The notes under the pieces were generated by a model. It did no database searches. It saw only the letters and a program-made list of their open reading frames with translations, and was not told where the DNA came from. A stretch of DNA of 64,000 bases from positions 1,736,001 through 1,800,000 of the forward strand of contig NZ_CP063353.1 in NCBI RefSeq assembly GCF_014931565.1, read 5' to 3'. Every line of letters starts with the position of its first letter. Position 1 is the first letter of the stretch. The DNA is from Clostridium sp. 'deep sea' (GTDB lineage Bacteria; Bacillota; UBA994; PWPR01). The position numbers were made by a program, and so were the translations under genes. This document shows, piece after piece, positions 17,139 through 25,659 of this stretch.

Positions 17139-18134
17139 TTAGGCTATATATATAATTTTACTATTAGTAAACCTACTATTTAGCTGCTTAATTAAAAATT
17201 GGGTGCTTTCTTCTTTAATTTTAGGCCTATAACAATATTTACCTCTACCTCTGCCTGTCATAATATTTTTATTAAAGAAACTATAAGCGTTAGGAAAAGC
17301 CTCTGTGTTTATAGCATTCTGCACATAACTATAGGTCATAAATATCATTTCAAAAAATAACTGTTTTTTAACTTTAGTAGATAAGTTATCTGCTAAAAAC
17401 GTAAATAACTCTACATATTCTTTTTGCCAATCCTTTATTAGTATAATTGGAGCTATCAGTATTCCTACTTGGTAACCTGCCTCAGCAAGTTTATTAATCG
17501 CCTCAACTCTAGTATTTAGTGACGATGTTCCTAACTCAATTCTATTTATTATTAATGCTGGATTAACACTCATTCTTACTATAACTTTTCCGTTATGATT
17601 AAGCGGTAAAATACTATCTACCATACTAAATTTAGTAGGAAAAGTTATTTTAGCTTTTTCATTAGCACAAAACTCATTAATGGTATAGATTAAGTTATTG
17701 GTAATTTCATTCTCTAAAATTAAATCACTATTACTGCCAATTTCGAACACAGCATTGGGTTGTTTTTGGGCTTGTACAATAAGCTTTTTCATCATTTTTT
17801 CTCTATTTACAAACAGTCTTAAGTAAGAACATTTATTATAATTACAAACTAAATAACAATACAAACAAGCTGCACTACAACCCGATGATGTCCAAGGAAC
17901 TAAATAGTTTGATACCTTTTGATTAGGTACATATCTATGCGTTTTACGAGTACCAATAATTATTAGTTTTTTTAAATAGGTAAAATCACTATTTGCCATT
18001 TTACGTAATTCTGGAATATTATTATGGTTTGAAATTTCTACCCACTCACAGTTTTTAAACCTACTCATTAACTGTTTACCTAAATCATAGTCTTTAATAG
18101 TCTGTTCAAAATAAATTTTAGCTGGTTTTATCAT
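17139..18134 (-). CDS. splB: spore photoproduct lyase (radical SAM)
   Basis: The protein is 331 residues. The radical-SAM cluster motif is CSAACLYC (CxxxCxxC) within WTSSGCSAACLYCYL, as in SplB. The flanking RKTHRYVPNQKVSNYLVPWT and the late GRGRGKYCYRPK segment, with a conserved cysteine, are also typical. The enzyme repairs the thymine dimer 5-thyminyl-5,6-dihydrothymine in germinating spores, which marks the organism as a spore former. The gene begins 4 bp after the stop of the FAD oxidoreductase gene, using GAGAAG inside that gene's end as ribosome binding site. Confidence 0.93.
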   Translation of the reverse strand: MIKPAKIYFEQTIKDYDLGKQLMSRFKNCEWVEISNHNNIPELRKMANSDFTYLKKLIIIGTRKTHRYVPNQKVSNYLVPWTSSGCSAACLYCYLVCNYNKCSYLRLFVNREKMMKKLIVQAQKQPNAVFEIGSNSDLILENEITNNLIYTINEFCANEKAKITFPTKFSMVDSILPLNHNGKVIVRMSVNPALIINRIELGTSSLNTRVEAINKLAEAGYQVGILIAPIILIKDWQKEYVELFTFLADNLSTKVKKQLFFEMIFMTYSYVQNAINTEAFPNAYSFFNKNIMTGRGRGKYCYRPKIKEESTQFLIKQLNSRFTNSKIIYIA

Positions 18135-18138
18135 TTAA

Positions 18139-19350
18139 TTACTTCTCGAAACGATTTAGTTTAAACAACTGCATATCTTTATTTTCTTTTCCTAAATAAA
18201 GATCAGTTAAAAACATTCCTGCAAGCATAGCATATACAATGCCATTAGCTCCATATCCTAAAGCAAACCATAGCTTATCACGATCTGGGTCTTTTCCAAT
18301 AAAACCCACATTATCTCTTGTTGAAGCAAAGTTACCGCAATATTTGTAGGCCACTTTTATATGCTCTTTAATATTCGGAAACATGGCCTTTAACTTATCT
18401 AGTAGAATACTGTACTTTTCTTCTGCAGTATTTTCATTACATAAATCTACAGTACAACTAATATCCTCTCCACCAATAATTATTCTTTTATCGTGGGTTG
18501 TTCTTAAATAATTGTACGCTTCTTTATTATCTCTAATAACACACTCATTTTTCCAACCATTTATTTCTGGTAGCGGTTCTGTAACAATATTAAAAGTAGT
18601 TGAAAATGTACCATATTTTTTATTAGTAAATAAACCTGTATTATATCCTGTGGCAGCAACAATGATTTCACCTTTAACCTTTGTCCCAAAATTATTAATT
18701 ACTGTAACGTAATCTTTTTCATATTCAATTTTAACTACCTCAGTGTTTTCATATATTTTTGCTCCTAGTTTTTCGGCTTCTTTAGCTACTTGGTGAGTAA
18801 ACAAAAATGGATCTAATACTGCACCACCACCAATGCTATAAATACCAGCTTCTAAATTAAAGCTAAAAGGATTAGATTTTTTATCGTAAAACTCTACCTC
18901 AAAACCGTTATTTACTCTATACTCAAATTCTTTTTTAATCTCTGCTATTTCTCCTTTTTTAGCTGTATAAAGCAAACAGTCTCTTTTTTTATAGTGGCAT
19001 TCATTGCCATAGTTATTAATAAAATCATCAATCTCTTTTAAAGCCTGCTGACAGAGTTGATAAACCCTTATTACATTAGCCTCAGTTGTATAGTCTAAAA
19101 TACCTGCCAAGTTGCTATCTAACTCATACTGTAAAAGTGATGTTGCAATACAAGTACTACCACTAGCAATTTGATATTTTTCTAAAACAGCTACTTTTAT
19201 ACCTGCCTTTGCCATATAATAAGCTAATAAACAGCCACCTATGCCGCCTCCAACTATAATTACATCTACTTTTAAATCCTCTGTTAAGTAATTATATTGT
19301 TTTGGTTTAACGTTTTCTTTGTAAAAAAAACTACTGCCTTTTACATTCAT
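18139..19350 (-). CDS. FAD-dependent oxidoreductase (DAO family)
   Basis: The protein is 403 residues. The N-terminal dinucleotide-binding motif is VDVIIVGGGIGGCLLAYYMA ending VAVLEK. GSTCIATSLLQYELD, the mid-protein GGGAVLDPFLF, and the C-terminal GFIGKDPDRDKLWFALGYGA with GANGIVYAML are standard for DAO-type amine or amino acid oxidoreductases. The substrate is unknown. The ATG at 19350 follows AGGAGAG; the frame extends further upstream without a site. It is the first gene of a two-gene operon with splB. Confidence 0.85.
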   Translation of the reverse strand: MNVKGSSFFYKENVKPKQYNYLTEDLKVDVIIVGGGIGGCLLAYYMAKAGIKVAVLEKYQIASGSTCIATSLLQYELDSNLAGILDYTTEANVIRVYQLCQQALKEIDDFINNYGNECHYKKRDCLLYTAKKGEIAEIKKEFEYRVNNGFEVEFYDKKSNPFSFNLEAGIYSIGGGAVLDPFLFTHQVAKEAEKLGAKIYENTEVVKIEYEKDYVTVINNFGTKVKGEIIVAATGYNTGLFTNKKYGTFSTTFNIVTEPLPEINGWKNECVIRDNKEAYNYLRTTHDKRIIIGGEDISCTVDLCNENTAEEKYSILLDKLKAMFPNIKEHIKVAYKYCGNFASTRDNVGFIGKDPDRDKLWFALGYGANGIVYAMLAGMFLTDLYLGKENKDMQLFKLNRFEK

Positions 19351-19446
19351 AAAATACTCTCCTAAATATCTTTTGTATATTATTTCACTAAACAAAAGAT
19401 ATATTCCAAATAAAAAGTACAGTTATCATTTTAAGTAAAATAATAA

Positions 19447-19483
19447 AGAGACTGTAACATAAGTGTTTTTATGTTAAGTCTCT
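19447..19483 (-). terminator. intrinsic terminator of the coiled-coil gene
   Basis: AGAGACT/AGTCTCT and TAACATAA/TTATGTTA stems around a short loop. On the minus strand the hairpin is followed by a T-rich stretch. Confidence 0.7.
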
Positions 19484-19544
19484 TAGTATATACATTTGTA
19501 ATTTTTTATATTTATTGTGAGAGTATCAATACACCTCTAACTTG

Positions 19545-20483
19545 TTAATTATTTAGTATGGAAACTAACCTAGTATTATACTCACTTAATTTTTGCTCTT
19601 CATTATCTTTTAAAGCATATAGTTGATCAACTAAAAGGCTAACTTTACTATAAATATTATCAACGCTTTTCTTAGCAGAGTTTATTTTCGATTGAACAAA
19701 ATAGTCCGAGATTAAGCCATCAAAAAAGTAATCTATAAATACATCAAAACCCTCAATATTAATATTTATTGTTTCATCAATATTTATATCTAGCAACTCA
19801 TTTTTAAACATCCTTAAATAGGTTTGCACTTGCTCAGACTGTTTTTTTGCCTCATTAATATGAGAGTGTTTAATCATGCTAGTAATTAATCCACCACCAA
19901 CCATATCCCAAATGCCCCAGCCTTGGGCACTTTTTAAACTATCAATAATACCTACAATACCTTTAACAGCTAAATCACCGGCATCTAATGCTTCGTCTAT
20001 TTCTTTTAGCTTAGCCTTACACTCTGCTATTTTATTAGTAAGCAAAATAGTATCTTCAGTATTATTAAGCTCAAAGCCTTTTATTAACTCTATCTTTTCA
20101 TTATAAAGTTCTTGTAGTTTGTTACTACAATTCTTATATTTTATTTTTTCTACCATTCTATCTTTAATCTCAGATTCAATATTCTGTAACTCTGTTAAAC
20201 ATTGATTATATTTTAAATGTGCTGCAAATGCCTCTTGTTTTTCTTGATCCAGTTTTACATCATAACTGCCAAAAAGTTTATAGAATAAATTTGTTACACT
20301 TAATCCTTCTAACTTTTCTACGTCATTACTCTCTTTATCTAATTCTGCTTTTAATTGTGCTTGTTTAGCTACAACTTTCTCTTTATCGTTTCGCAAACTT
20401 TCTATAATACTATTAAGCTTTAAGTATCTCTCTTCGCCAGATTTTAGTTCTGCAATTTGCTCATTAATTTCCTTAAACAACAC
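19545..20483 (-). CDS. hypothetical coiled-coil protein with glycine-rich hinge
   Basis: The protein is 312 residues and cytosolic. Residues 1-175 and 255-312 are long charged helices with heptad-like spacing. The middle holds GWGIWDMVGGGLITSMIKHS followed by HINEAKKQ, a segment I associate with uncharacterised Firmicute proteins of this shape. A KLFGSYDVKLDQEKQEAF turn lies near residue 70. No enzymatic motif is seen. The start is GTG at 20483 or TTG three bases on, both near GGGGGAG. Function unknown. Confidence 0.6.
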   Translation of the reverse strand: MLFKEINEQIAELKSGEERYLKLNSIIESLRNDKEKVVAKQAQLKAELDKESNDVEKLEGLSVTNLFYKLFGSYDVKLDQEKQEAFAAHLKYNQCLTELQNIESEIKDRMVEKIKYKNCSNKLQELYNEKIELIKGFELNNTEDTILLTNKIAECKAKLKEIDEALDAGDLAVKGIVGIIDSLKSAQGWGIWDMVGGGLITSMIKHSHINEAKKQSEQVQTYLRMFKNELLDINIDETININIEGFDVFIDYFFDGLISDYFVQSKINSAKKSVDNIYSKVSLLVDQLYALKDNEEQKLSEYNTRLVSILNN

Positions 20484-20545
20484 CTTACTCCCCCTATTTA
20501 TTAAACAACATAACTTAATAAATATTTACCCAATATTCTATAAAA

Positions 20546-21052
20546 CTAACTGCCTATTTTAAATACCTGCGATACACCTGGTATGTCATCTAGTAGTTCT
20601 TGGCTTTCTGTATACTCAATTTGCAATTGACTGTAAAGATTACTCCAAAATTTTACAGCTGGCAAGTTGTTTGCAATTTGCTCAATTTTATAGGTTCCAA
20701 CATGGCATTTAAATAGCACCTGAATAGCACGTTTACCAAAACCTTTTCTTCTATAAGATTTTAGTATAAAAAATTCATGTACACTTAAATCAACATCTTT
20801 TGGAACATATCTGCCCATATTAACTAGTATAAACCCTATTATGTTATTTTCTAATTTAATAAAATAAGGCAGTAAATCTGGTTGTTTAAAATATAACTCA
20901 ATACCCTCATAAATAAACAAACCATTCTTATTTATTTGCAAATCATCTGCATATTGTGATAAATCATGTAAATATAATGAAACTATATTTTTTAAGACTT
21001 CTTGTTGTTCTTCACTTACAATCTCAATATTAATATTTTGATCAGAATTCAT
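20546..21052 (-). CDS. GNAT-family N-acetyltransferase
   Basis: The protein is 168 residues. The acetyl-CoA loop is YRRKGFGKRAIQVL after the strand VDLSVHEFFIL, and motif B is QIANNLPAVKFWSNLY. The N-terminus (EQQEVLKNIVSLYLHDLSQY) is typical of a subgroup of stand-alone acetyltransferases. The substrate is unknown. AGGAGAA precedes the ATG. It stands 62 bp upstream of the coiled-coil gene and may share a transcript with it. Confidence 0.85.
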   Translation of the reverse strand: MNSDQNINIEIVSEEQQEVLKNIVSLYLHDLSQYADDLQINKNGLFIYEGIELYFKQPDLLPYFIKLENNIIGFILVNMGRYVPKDVDLSVHEFFILKSYRRKGFGKRAIQVLFKCHVGTYKIEQIANNLPAVKFWSNLYSQLQIEYTESQELLDDIPGVSQVFKIGS

Positions 21053-21173
21053 ATTTTCTCCTTTATTTATGTGTTAAATTTACATTTAAATTATTATATT
21101 ATATTAACATAATTAATTAATATTTATAAATATATCATATTTTCCATTATTATTCAAAATAGTTTATTATAAA

Positions 21174-21206
21174 TTGAAAGAGCCATTTAATAAATAACTC
21201 TTTCAA
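21174..21206 (-). terminator. hairpin, weak terminator of ABC-F gene
   Basis: TTGAAAGAG (21174) and CTCTTTCAA (21198) are exact complements with a 15-nt loop, about 90 bp after the ABC-F stop on the minus strand. The following tract is only moderately T-rich. Confidence 0.5.
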
Positions 21207-21295
21207 TTACTACCTTATTGTTTCTGCTATTTCAAATAAAGTTTTATTTTTCAATTAAACATACATCTCTACAATTTTATGATACACTAATTTTT

Positions 21296-23020
21296 TTATT
21301 TTTGCTTTACAAGCTTGGTAAACTGATGTTTTAACTTAGTTAATTCTAAGTATTCTTTATCAAGCTGCTTATAAGCTTCACTACTTAATTCTAAGCCATT
21401 AAATTCACTTACTATTATCGCTAATCTGTTCTTTATAATCATAAGCTGTTCATGAGCATAATTTTGAAGTTCATTTTTGTGTTGCTTTTCTTGTAGCTGT
21501 ATATACTGCACAAAAGAATACTCATATCTCTTGATTTTTTTATTCTCAAATACTAGTACCTTATCACATATTTTGTTTAAAAAATAACGATCATGAGATA
21601 CAACTATAAGTGTTCCTTTATAGTCTTTAAGTGTTTTCTCTAACATCTCTCTGCTGTGCAAATCTAAATGATTAGTTGGTTCATCTAGTATCAATACATT
21701 ATTATTTTGCAGAATCATCTTGGCTATTTTTATTCTTGTTATTTCACCTAAACTAAGGGTTTGTATTTGTTTATAGACCATTTCGTTAGTAAATCCTAAA
21801 TTTGCTAAAGTAGTTTGTACTAAGGCCTGCTGTTTAAAGTTACTTGTTTCAAAATAATCTAAAATTGTTTGATTTTCATTTAAGGTTAGGTCATCTTGGC
21901 TTAAATAAGCTACTTTAGCTGAAGAGCTAAGGTATAGTTTACCTTGATTTAACTTCCTACTTTTTAAAATAGCTTTTATTAAAGTAGTTTTACCACAACC
22001 ATTGGCTCCAAAAAGGGCTATTTTTTCTGCTCTTTTAATATAAAAAGAACTATTACTAAAGATAATATTATTTGCATAGTTTACAGCTATATTTTGAGCC
22101 TCTAGTACCCTTTCACCACCAATGTTATGGCTTGTAATCTTAAATTTAATAGCTTGTTCTGCATTTGGTTTAGCTAACCCTGTTAAATTAATTTTTTGTA
22201 ATTTTTTTATTTTGGATTTAATCTGTTTATCCTTCTTTTTTGCTTTAACTCTAAAGTACTCTTTTAATCCATCTTTTTTTGTTGATTGAGAATGTGCTTT
22301 AGCAGACCATTGTCTTAGCTGGTTTATTTCCTCCTTAATGCTTTGTTTATGCTTCTCTTGTTCTTTAAATTTTTGTAATTGATCATTATATCTTTTTTGC
22401 TTTAGCTTACGATAATAACTATAGTTTCCCTTATATAGCTGTGCTGTACCACGCTCAATTTCAATTGTTTTACTCACACATTGATCTATAAAATAGCGAT
22501 CATGTGATATTATTATTATGGTACCTTGGTAGTTATTAATCTCTTTTATAAGCCAATTTATACCCAAATAATCTAAATGATTTGTGGGTTCATCTAATAT
22601 TAATAGCTGTGGTTTTTTTGCCCAAACACTTGCTATTGCTAACTTACGCTGCTCTCCTCCACTAAGACTATTCAACCTATTTTCACAAAAATCATAAACT
22701 TTATTTATACCGAGCTGCTTTGTTGTATAAAGATAGTTTTTTAAAGAGTCACTTTTATTGATTTGCTCAAAATCTTTATTATTATATACAATAGCTTGTT
22801 TTAAATATCCCTTACTATAATTATGACTATGCCATATAATTTGGCCTTCATCTGGCTGAATATTATTTAACAAAATATTTACTAAAGTGGTTTTACCAGC
22901 CCCATTATCTCCAACAATTGCAATTTTTTCACCAAGCTTAACCTCAAAATTAATGTTTTTTAAGATAACTCTATCACCATATCTTTTTTTAATATTTATA
23001 CATTTAAACAATAAACTCAA
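21296..23020 (-). CDS. ABC-F ATPase, probable ribosomal-protection resistance protein
   Basis: The protein is 574 residues with two ABC cassettes and no membrane segments. Cassette 1 has GDNGAGKTT, LSGGEQRK and LLILDEPTNHLD; cassette 2 has GANGCGKTT, LSLGEITR and VLILDEPTNHLD. Between them is the charged helical linker (about 200-300) that reaches into the ribosome in antibiotic-resistance ABC-Fs of the Vga/Lsa/Vml type. The C-terminal extension is also charged. The drug class cannot be told. The start is TTG with AGGAGG eight bases upstream. A promoter, a seven-codon leader ORF and a terminator precede it, the usual attenuation layout of such genes. Confidence 0.88.
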   Translation of the reverse strand: MSLLFKCINIKKRYGDRVILKNINFEVKLGEKIAIVGDNGAGKTTLVNILLNNIQPDEGQIIWHSHNYSKGYLKQAIVYNNKDFEQINKSDSLKNYLYTTKQLGINKVYDFCENRLNSLSGGEQRKLAIASVWAKKPQLLILDEPTNHLDYLGINWLIKEINNYQGTIIIISHDRYFIDQCVSKTIEIERGTAQLYKGNYSYYRKLKQKRYNDQLQKFKEQEKHKQSIKEEINQLRQWSAKAHSQSTKKDGLKEYFRVKAKKKDKQIKSKIKKLQKINLTGLAKPNAEQAIKFKITSHNIGGERVLEAQNIAVNYANNIIFSNSSFYIKRAEKIALFGANGCGKTTLIKAILKSRKLNQGKLYLSSSAKVAYLSQDDLTLNENQTILDYFETSNFKQQALVQTTLANLGFTNEMVYKQIQTLSLGEITRIKIAKMILQNNNVLILDEPTNHLDLHSREMLEKTLKDYKGTLIVVSHDRYFLNKICDKVLVFENKKIKRYEYSFVQYIQLQEKQHKNELQNYAHEQLMIIKNRLAIIVSEFNGLELSSEAYKQLDKEYLELTKLKHQFTKLVKQK

Positions 23021-23108
23021 TTGTATCGCCTCCTACCATATTTAGTTCAACAGAAATTAAATATTGGTACATAGGTGGTACACTTTTAGCTAATTAATAT
23101 TTAACAAC

Positions 23109-23143
23109 AAAAAAACTGCAAATTGAACTTAATCAACTTACAG
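23109..23143 (-). terminator. attenuator terminator upstream of ABC-F gene
   Basis: On the minus strand CTGTAAGTTGA pairs with TCAATTTGCAG (11 bp, two G-U) and is followed by seven T. It lies between the leader ORF and the ABC-F start, so the gene can be expressed only by read-through or anti-termination. Confidence 0.75.
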
Positions 23144-23330
23144 CCTATTTATACCATACCAAAACCCTATACGGGCTTATTGTAATTTAAGTATATAGCA
23201 GTAGTATATAAATACTAACGAAATAAGTTATTATTGTTCTTAGCTAATTTGTGTACAAAACACGCAATATTAAAACTAATGTTAAGTAAACACTAATTTA
23301 TTGAATGTTTATTACGCAATATTTAATTAA

Positions 23331-23354
23331 TTAAGCTAAAAACAAATTAATCAT
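23331..23354 (-). CDS. 7-residue regulatory leader peptide (MINLFLA)
   Basis: ATG ATT AAT TTG TTT TTA GCT TAA, with AAGGAG six bases upstream, lies about 35 bp after a consensus promoter and 310 bp before the ABC-F start. Very short leader ORFs in this position regulate several ABC-F and erm resistance genes through drug-stalled ribosomes. Here that role is inferred from position, site strength and the downstream terminator. Confidence 0.7.
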   Translation of the reverse strand: MINLFLA

Positions 23355-23389
23355 TTCGTTCTCCTTATCTTTTTTACTTACTACTTATT

Positions 23390-23418
23390 ATATTAACAGC
23401 GTAAATTTTTAATGTCAA
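23390..23418 (-). promoter_or_regulatory. promoter of the leader peptide/ABC-F transcript
   Basis: Minus strand TTGACA, 17 bp, TAATAT, about 20 bp before the leader ribosome binding site. Confidence 0.75.
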
Positions 23419-23484
23419 CTACTGGATAATTTTTGACATATACCTTAATCAAAACTCTTTATAGTTAAGCTATCTATGCTGTTA

Positions 23485-23763
23485 CTAAATCTTATTATAC
23501 TTTTTTAGATTAATAATATTAGATATTATAGTAACAACCCCCATAATTAAGGATGAAGTAGCCCAGGTTGAATGTTTAGTATAAAACCATTTTACACTCA
23601 TTAAAACAAGTATAACACCTAGTATAGCACCCACACTTGAACCAATTACAGCTATCTTTTTGGGTGGATTAGTTAAGGTCTCTACAGATCTACTAGACAT
23701 TTTATGAGATTTATCCACTATCTCTTGGGTTTTATTAAGTACTTTTTCAGTATAATTTTTCAT
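23485..23763 (-). CDS. small two-TM membrane protein
   Basis: The protein is 92 residues. A charged N-terminal helix (about 1-35) is followed by two membrane segments, AVIGSSVGAILGVILVLMSV and TSSLIMGVVTIISNIINL. I do not recognise the family. AAGGAG precedes the ATG. A copy of the operator found before the adjacent TetR gene lies at 23782, next to this gene's ribosome binding site, so it is very likely controlled by that TetR protein. Confidence 0.65.
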   Translation of the reverse strand: MKNYTEKVLNKTQEIVDKSHKMSSRSVETLTNPPKKIAVIGSSVGAILGVILVLMSVKWFYTKHSTWATSSLIMGVVTIISNIINLKKYNKI

Positions 23764-23781
23764 TATAGTACTCCTTTCATT

Positions 23782-23805
23782 TACATACCGAACAAATGTA
23801 TGTTA
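23782..23805. promoter_or_regulatory. TetR operator copy 2 (before small membrane protein gene)
   Basis: ACATAC (23783) and GTATGT (23798) with a 9-base gap. Read on the minus strand it matches the site at 24507 in TAACATACATT and GGTATGTA with a variable 5-base centre. Confidence 0.75.
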
Positions 23806-23854
23806 ATAGTCATTAAAAAAACTAAATTTACATTTAGCTTATTTTAATATTTAA

Positions 23855-24496
23855 TTAAGCAAAAACTGCATCTCTAAATTCCCTTAATTCTAACATTACT
23901 TCACTGTCAATAACGGGTAAGCCCAGGCTATCAAATAGTTTTTTAATAAACACAATTTTATTTGTAAATTCAACCTTTGTGACGTTTACTACGCTTGGAT
24001 TAATCCAAATATTAAGTAGAATCATAATAACCTCAGATAACTCTTTTGAGTCACTAACTTTAATAGATCCATCGTTTATACCTTCTATCAAAATCTCATT
24101 TATTAGTGGAGCATATACAGTTATGCAATTGTTAATTTGCATAGCCAATATTTTAGGATTTTTTAAAAGTGATGGCGACGATTTTAATAGTTTTTTTTGT
24201 TGCTGATTAGAGACCGAAGCTATAAAAACACGCTTTAACTTTTGTAAACCATTTATGCTATTATCACTCTTTATTTTATTAATAGGGTTTTGCTCTTCAA
24301 AAAGTCTTGTAGTAACAGCATCTATTATTTCCTCTTTAGACTTAAAGTGATGATAAATAGCCCCTCTGCTTAGTCCGTTAAGATTATCTACTATATCTTT
24401 AATAGTTGTTTTATCGTAGCCTTTTTCAATAAAGAGATTAAGTGATACATCGAGTATTTTATTAATAGTATTCTCTGGATATTTATTTCGTGGCAT
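23855..24496 (-). CDS. TetR-family transcriptional regulator
   Basis: The protein is 213 residues. The DNA-binding domain reads FIEKGYDKTTIKDIVDNLNG followed by LSRGAIYHHFKSKEEII, with the classic YHHF recognition helix end. The C-terminal ligand domain is not assigned. AGGAG precedes the ATG, and a palindrome at 24507 sits just upstream of it, pointing to autoregulation. The gene is followed by the small two-TM protein gene, which has its own copy of the operator. The ligand may be a membrane-active compound, but that is inference. Confidence 0.9.
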   Translation of the reverse strand: MPRNKYPENTINKILDVSLNLFIEKGYDKTTIKDIVDNLNGLSRGAIYHHFKSKEEIIDAVTTRLFEEQNPINKIKSDNSINGLQKLKRVFIASVSNQQQKKLLKSSPSLLKNPKILAMQINNCITVYAPLINEILIEGINDGSIKVSDSKELSEVIMILLNIWINPSVVNVTKVEFTNKIVFIKKLFDSLGLPVIDSEVMLELREFRDAVFA

Positions 24497-24506
24497 ACTT
24501 AGCTCC

Positions 24507-24530
24507 TAACATACATTCATTTGGTATGTA
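24507..24530. promoter_or_regulatory. TetR operator copy 1 (autoregulation)
   Basis: TAACATACATT, a 5-base centre, GGTATGTA, about 11 bp before the TetR start codon. The core arms ACATAC/GTATGT have the same 9-base gap as copy 2 at 23782. Confidence 0.75.
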
Positions 24531-24613
24531 TATTAAAACATAATAATGATAGTAATGTCAATATTGTAATTTAAGATTAACAGATAGGATTTAAATAAAT
24601 TTTTACATCAGTT

Positions 24614-24662
24614 AAAAAAAGAGACTAATAATTAGCTTTATAAGCTAATTAAATAATCTCTT
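24614..24662 (-). terminator. intrinsic terminator in a divergent intergenic region
   Basis: Stem AAGAGA/TCTCTT with inner AATTAGCTT/AAGCTAATT. On the minus strand it ends in seven T. It lies between divergent genes, where no known transcript should end. Confidence 0.7.
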
Positions 24663-24709
24663 AGAAAAAACTAGCTTTAAAAACATCGCATTTTTACGCA
24701 AACAAACTT

Positions 24710-24748
24710 AATAAAAAGCATTAATCTAACTAATTAATGCTTTTTATT
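24710..24748. terminator. second hairpin in the same divergent region
   Basis: AATAAAAAGCATTAAT and its exact complement around a 7-nt loop. Both flanks are T/A-rich, so it could terminate in either direction. Confidence 0.65.
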
Positions 24749-24759
24749 GCATTATTATA

Positions 24760-24788
24760 TTGACTTGATGCATTTTAATGCATATAAT
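24760..24788 (+). promoter_or_regulatory. promoter of DeoR-family gene with palindrome in the spacer
   Basis: TTGACT, 17 bp, TATAAT. The spacer and -10 edge contain ATGCAT-TTTA-ATGCAT (24768-24783), a likely operator for the regulator's own protein. Confidence 0.75.
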
Positions 24789-24818
24789 TAAGGTGATAAT
24801 TACTTAGGAGGTTGTTTT

Positions 24819-25598
24819 ATGTTTATAGAAGAGCGTCAGCAATTAATACTCGAGCAACTAGCTAAACACAAAAAGGTGGTAGTCGTTGAACTTGCCCAAT
24901 TATTAAAGGTTTCGGTAGACACCATACGAAGAGATCTTATTATTTTGGAAAATAATGGATTATTAAAGAGGACTAGAGGTGGTGCTATTTGTCCTAATAA
25001 ACTAAGAGCAAAGCATACCAGAAACTATAATGTAAGAGATATAAAAGAAGTAAATCCCTATTACGATGTTATTGCTAAACAGGCTTGTTTATTCATTAAT
25101 GAAAATGATACTATTTATTTGGCTGGCACTAGTATTGATTATTTAATGATAAAGTATTTACCAAAAGATATTAGCTATACTGTAATTACTAATTCAGTTA
25201 TAACAGCAGATGAGCTTAAAGGCTTTGAAAATATTGAGGTATTTATAACCTGCGGAAAAGTAAGAGGTCGTGGTAGCATGAATGACCCATTAGTTATTGA
25301 TTTTATACGAAATGTTCGTATTGATAAAGCCTTTATTTCTGGTCCATTTATTTCAGCTAATTTTGGCATTAGCACTACTACATTTGAAACCGCCAAGCTA
25401 CAAAAAGCGGTAATAGATATCGCTAAACAAGTTATTTGTCCTGTTCCTAATGTTAAGTTTGGAATTGAATCTTTTGTTAAAATTGCTGATATAAAAGACA
25501 TTAATATGGTTATAACAGATAGTGAATCCTTAGAGGAAGAAATTATTAAAATTGAAGAGCTTGGAGTTCAAGTTGTTATTGCTCAAGAGGAAAATTAA
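24819..25598 (+). CDS. DeoR/GlpR-family transcriptional regulator
   Basis: The protein is 259 residues. The N-terminal winged helix (MFIEERQQLILEQLAKHKKV with VELAQLLKVSVDTIRRDL and LLKRTRGGAI) is the DeoR signature. The C-terminal DeoR sensor domain follows from about residue 75 (NDTIYLAGTSIDYLM, ITNSVITADEL). Such regulators usually sense a phosphorylated sugar. The normal GGT...D/GG loop is partly altered (ITCGKVRGRGSMNDP). No sugar operon is adjacent, so the target is unknown. AGGAGG precedes the ATG. Confidence 0.9.
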   Translation: MFIEERQQLILEQLAKHKKVVVVELAQLLKVSVDTIRRDLIILENNGLLKRTRGGAICPNKLRAKHTRNYNVRDIKEVNPYYDVIAKQACLFINENDTIYLAGTSIDYLMIKYLPKDISYTVITNSVITADELKGFENIEVFITCGKVRGRGSMNDPLVIDFIRNVRIDKAFISGPFISANFGISTTTFETAKLQKAVIDIAKQVICPVPNVKFGIESFVKIADIKDINMVITDSESLEEEIIKIEELGVQVVIAQEEN

Positions 25599-25659
25599 GT
25601 TAATATACTACCGATTTTTAAGAAAGTTTGTAAAAATTAAATAACTAAAAAATAGTTCT

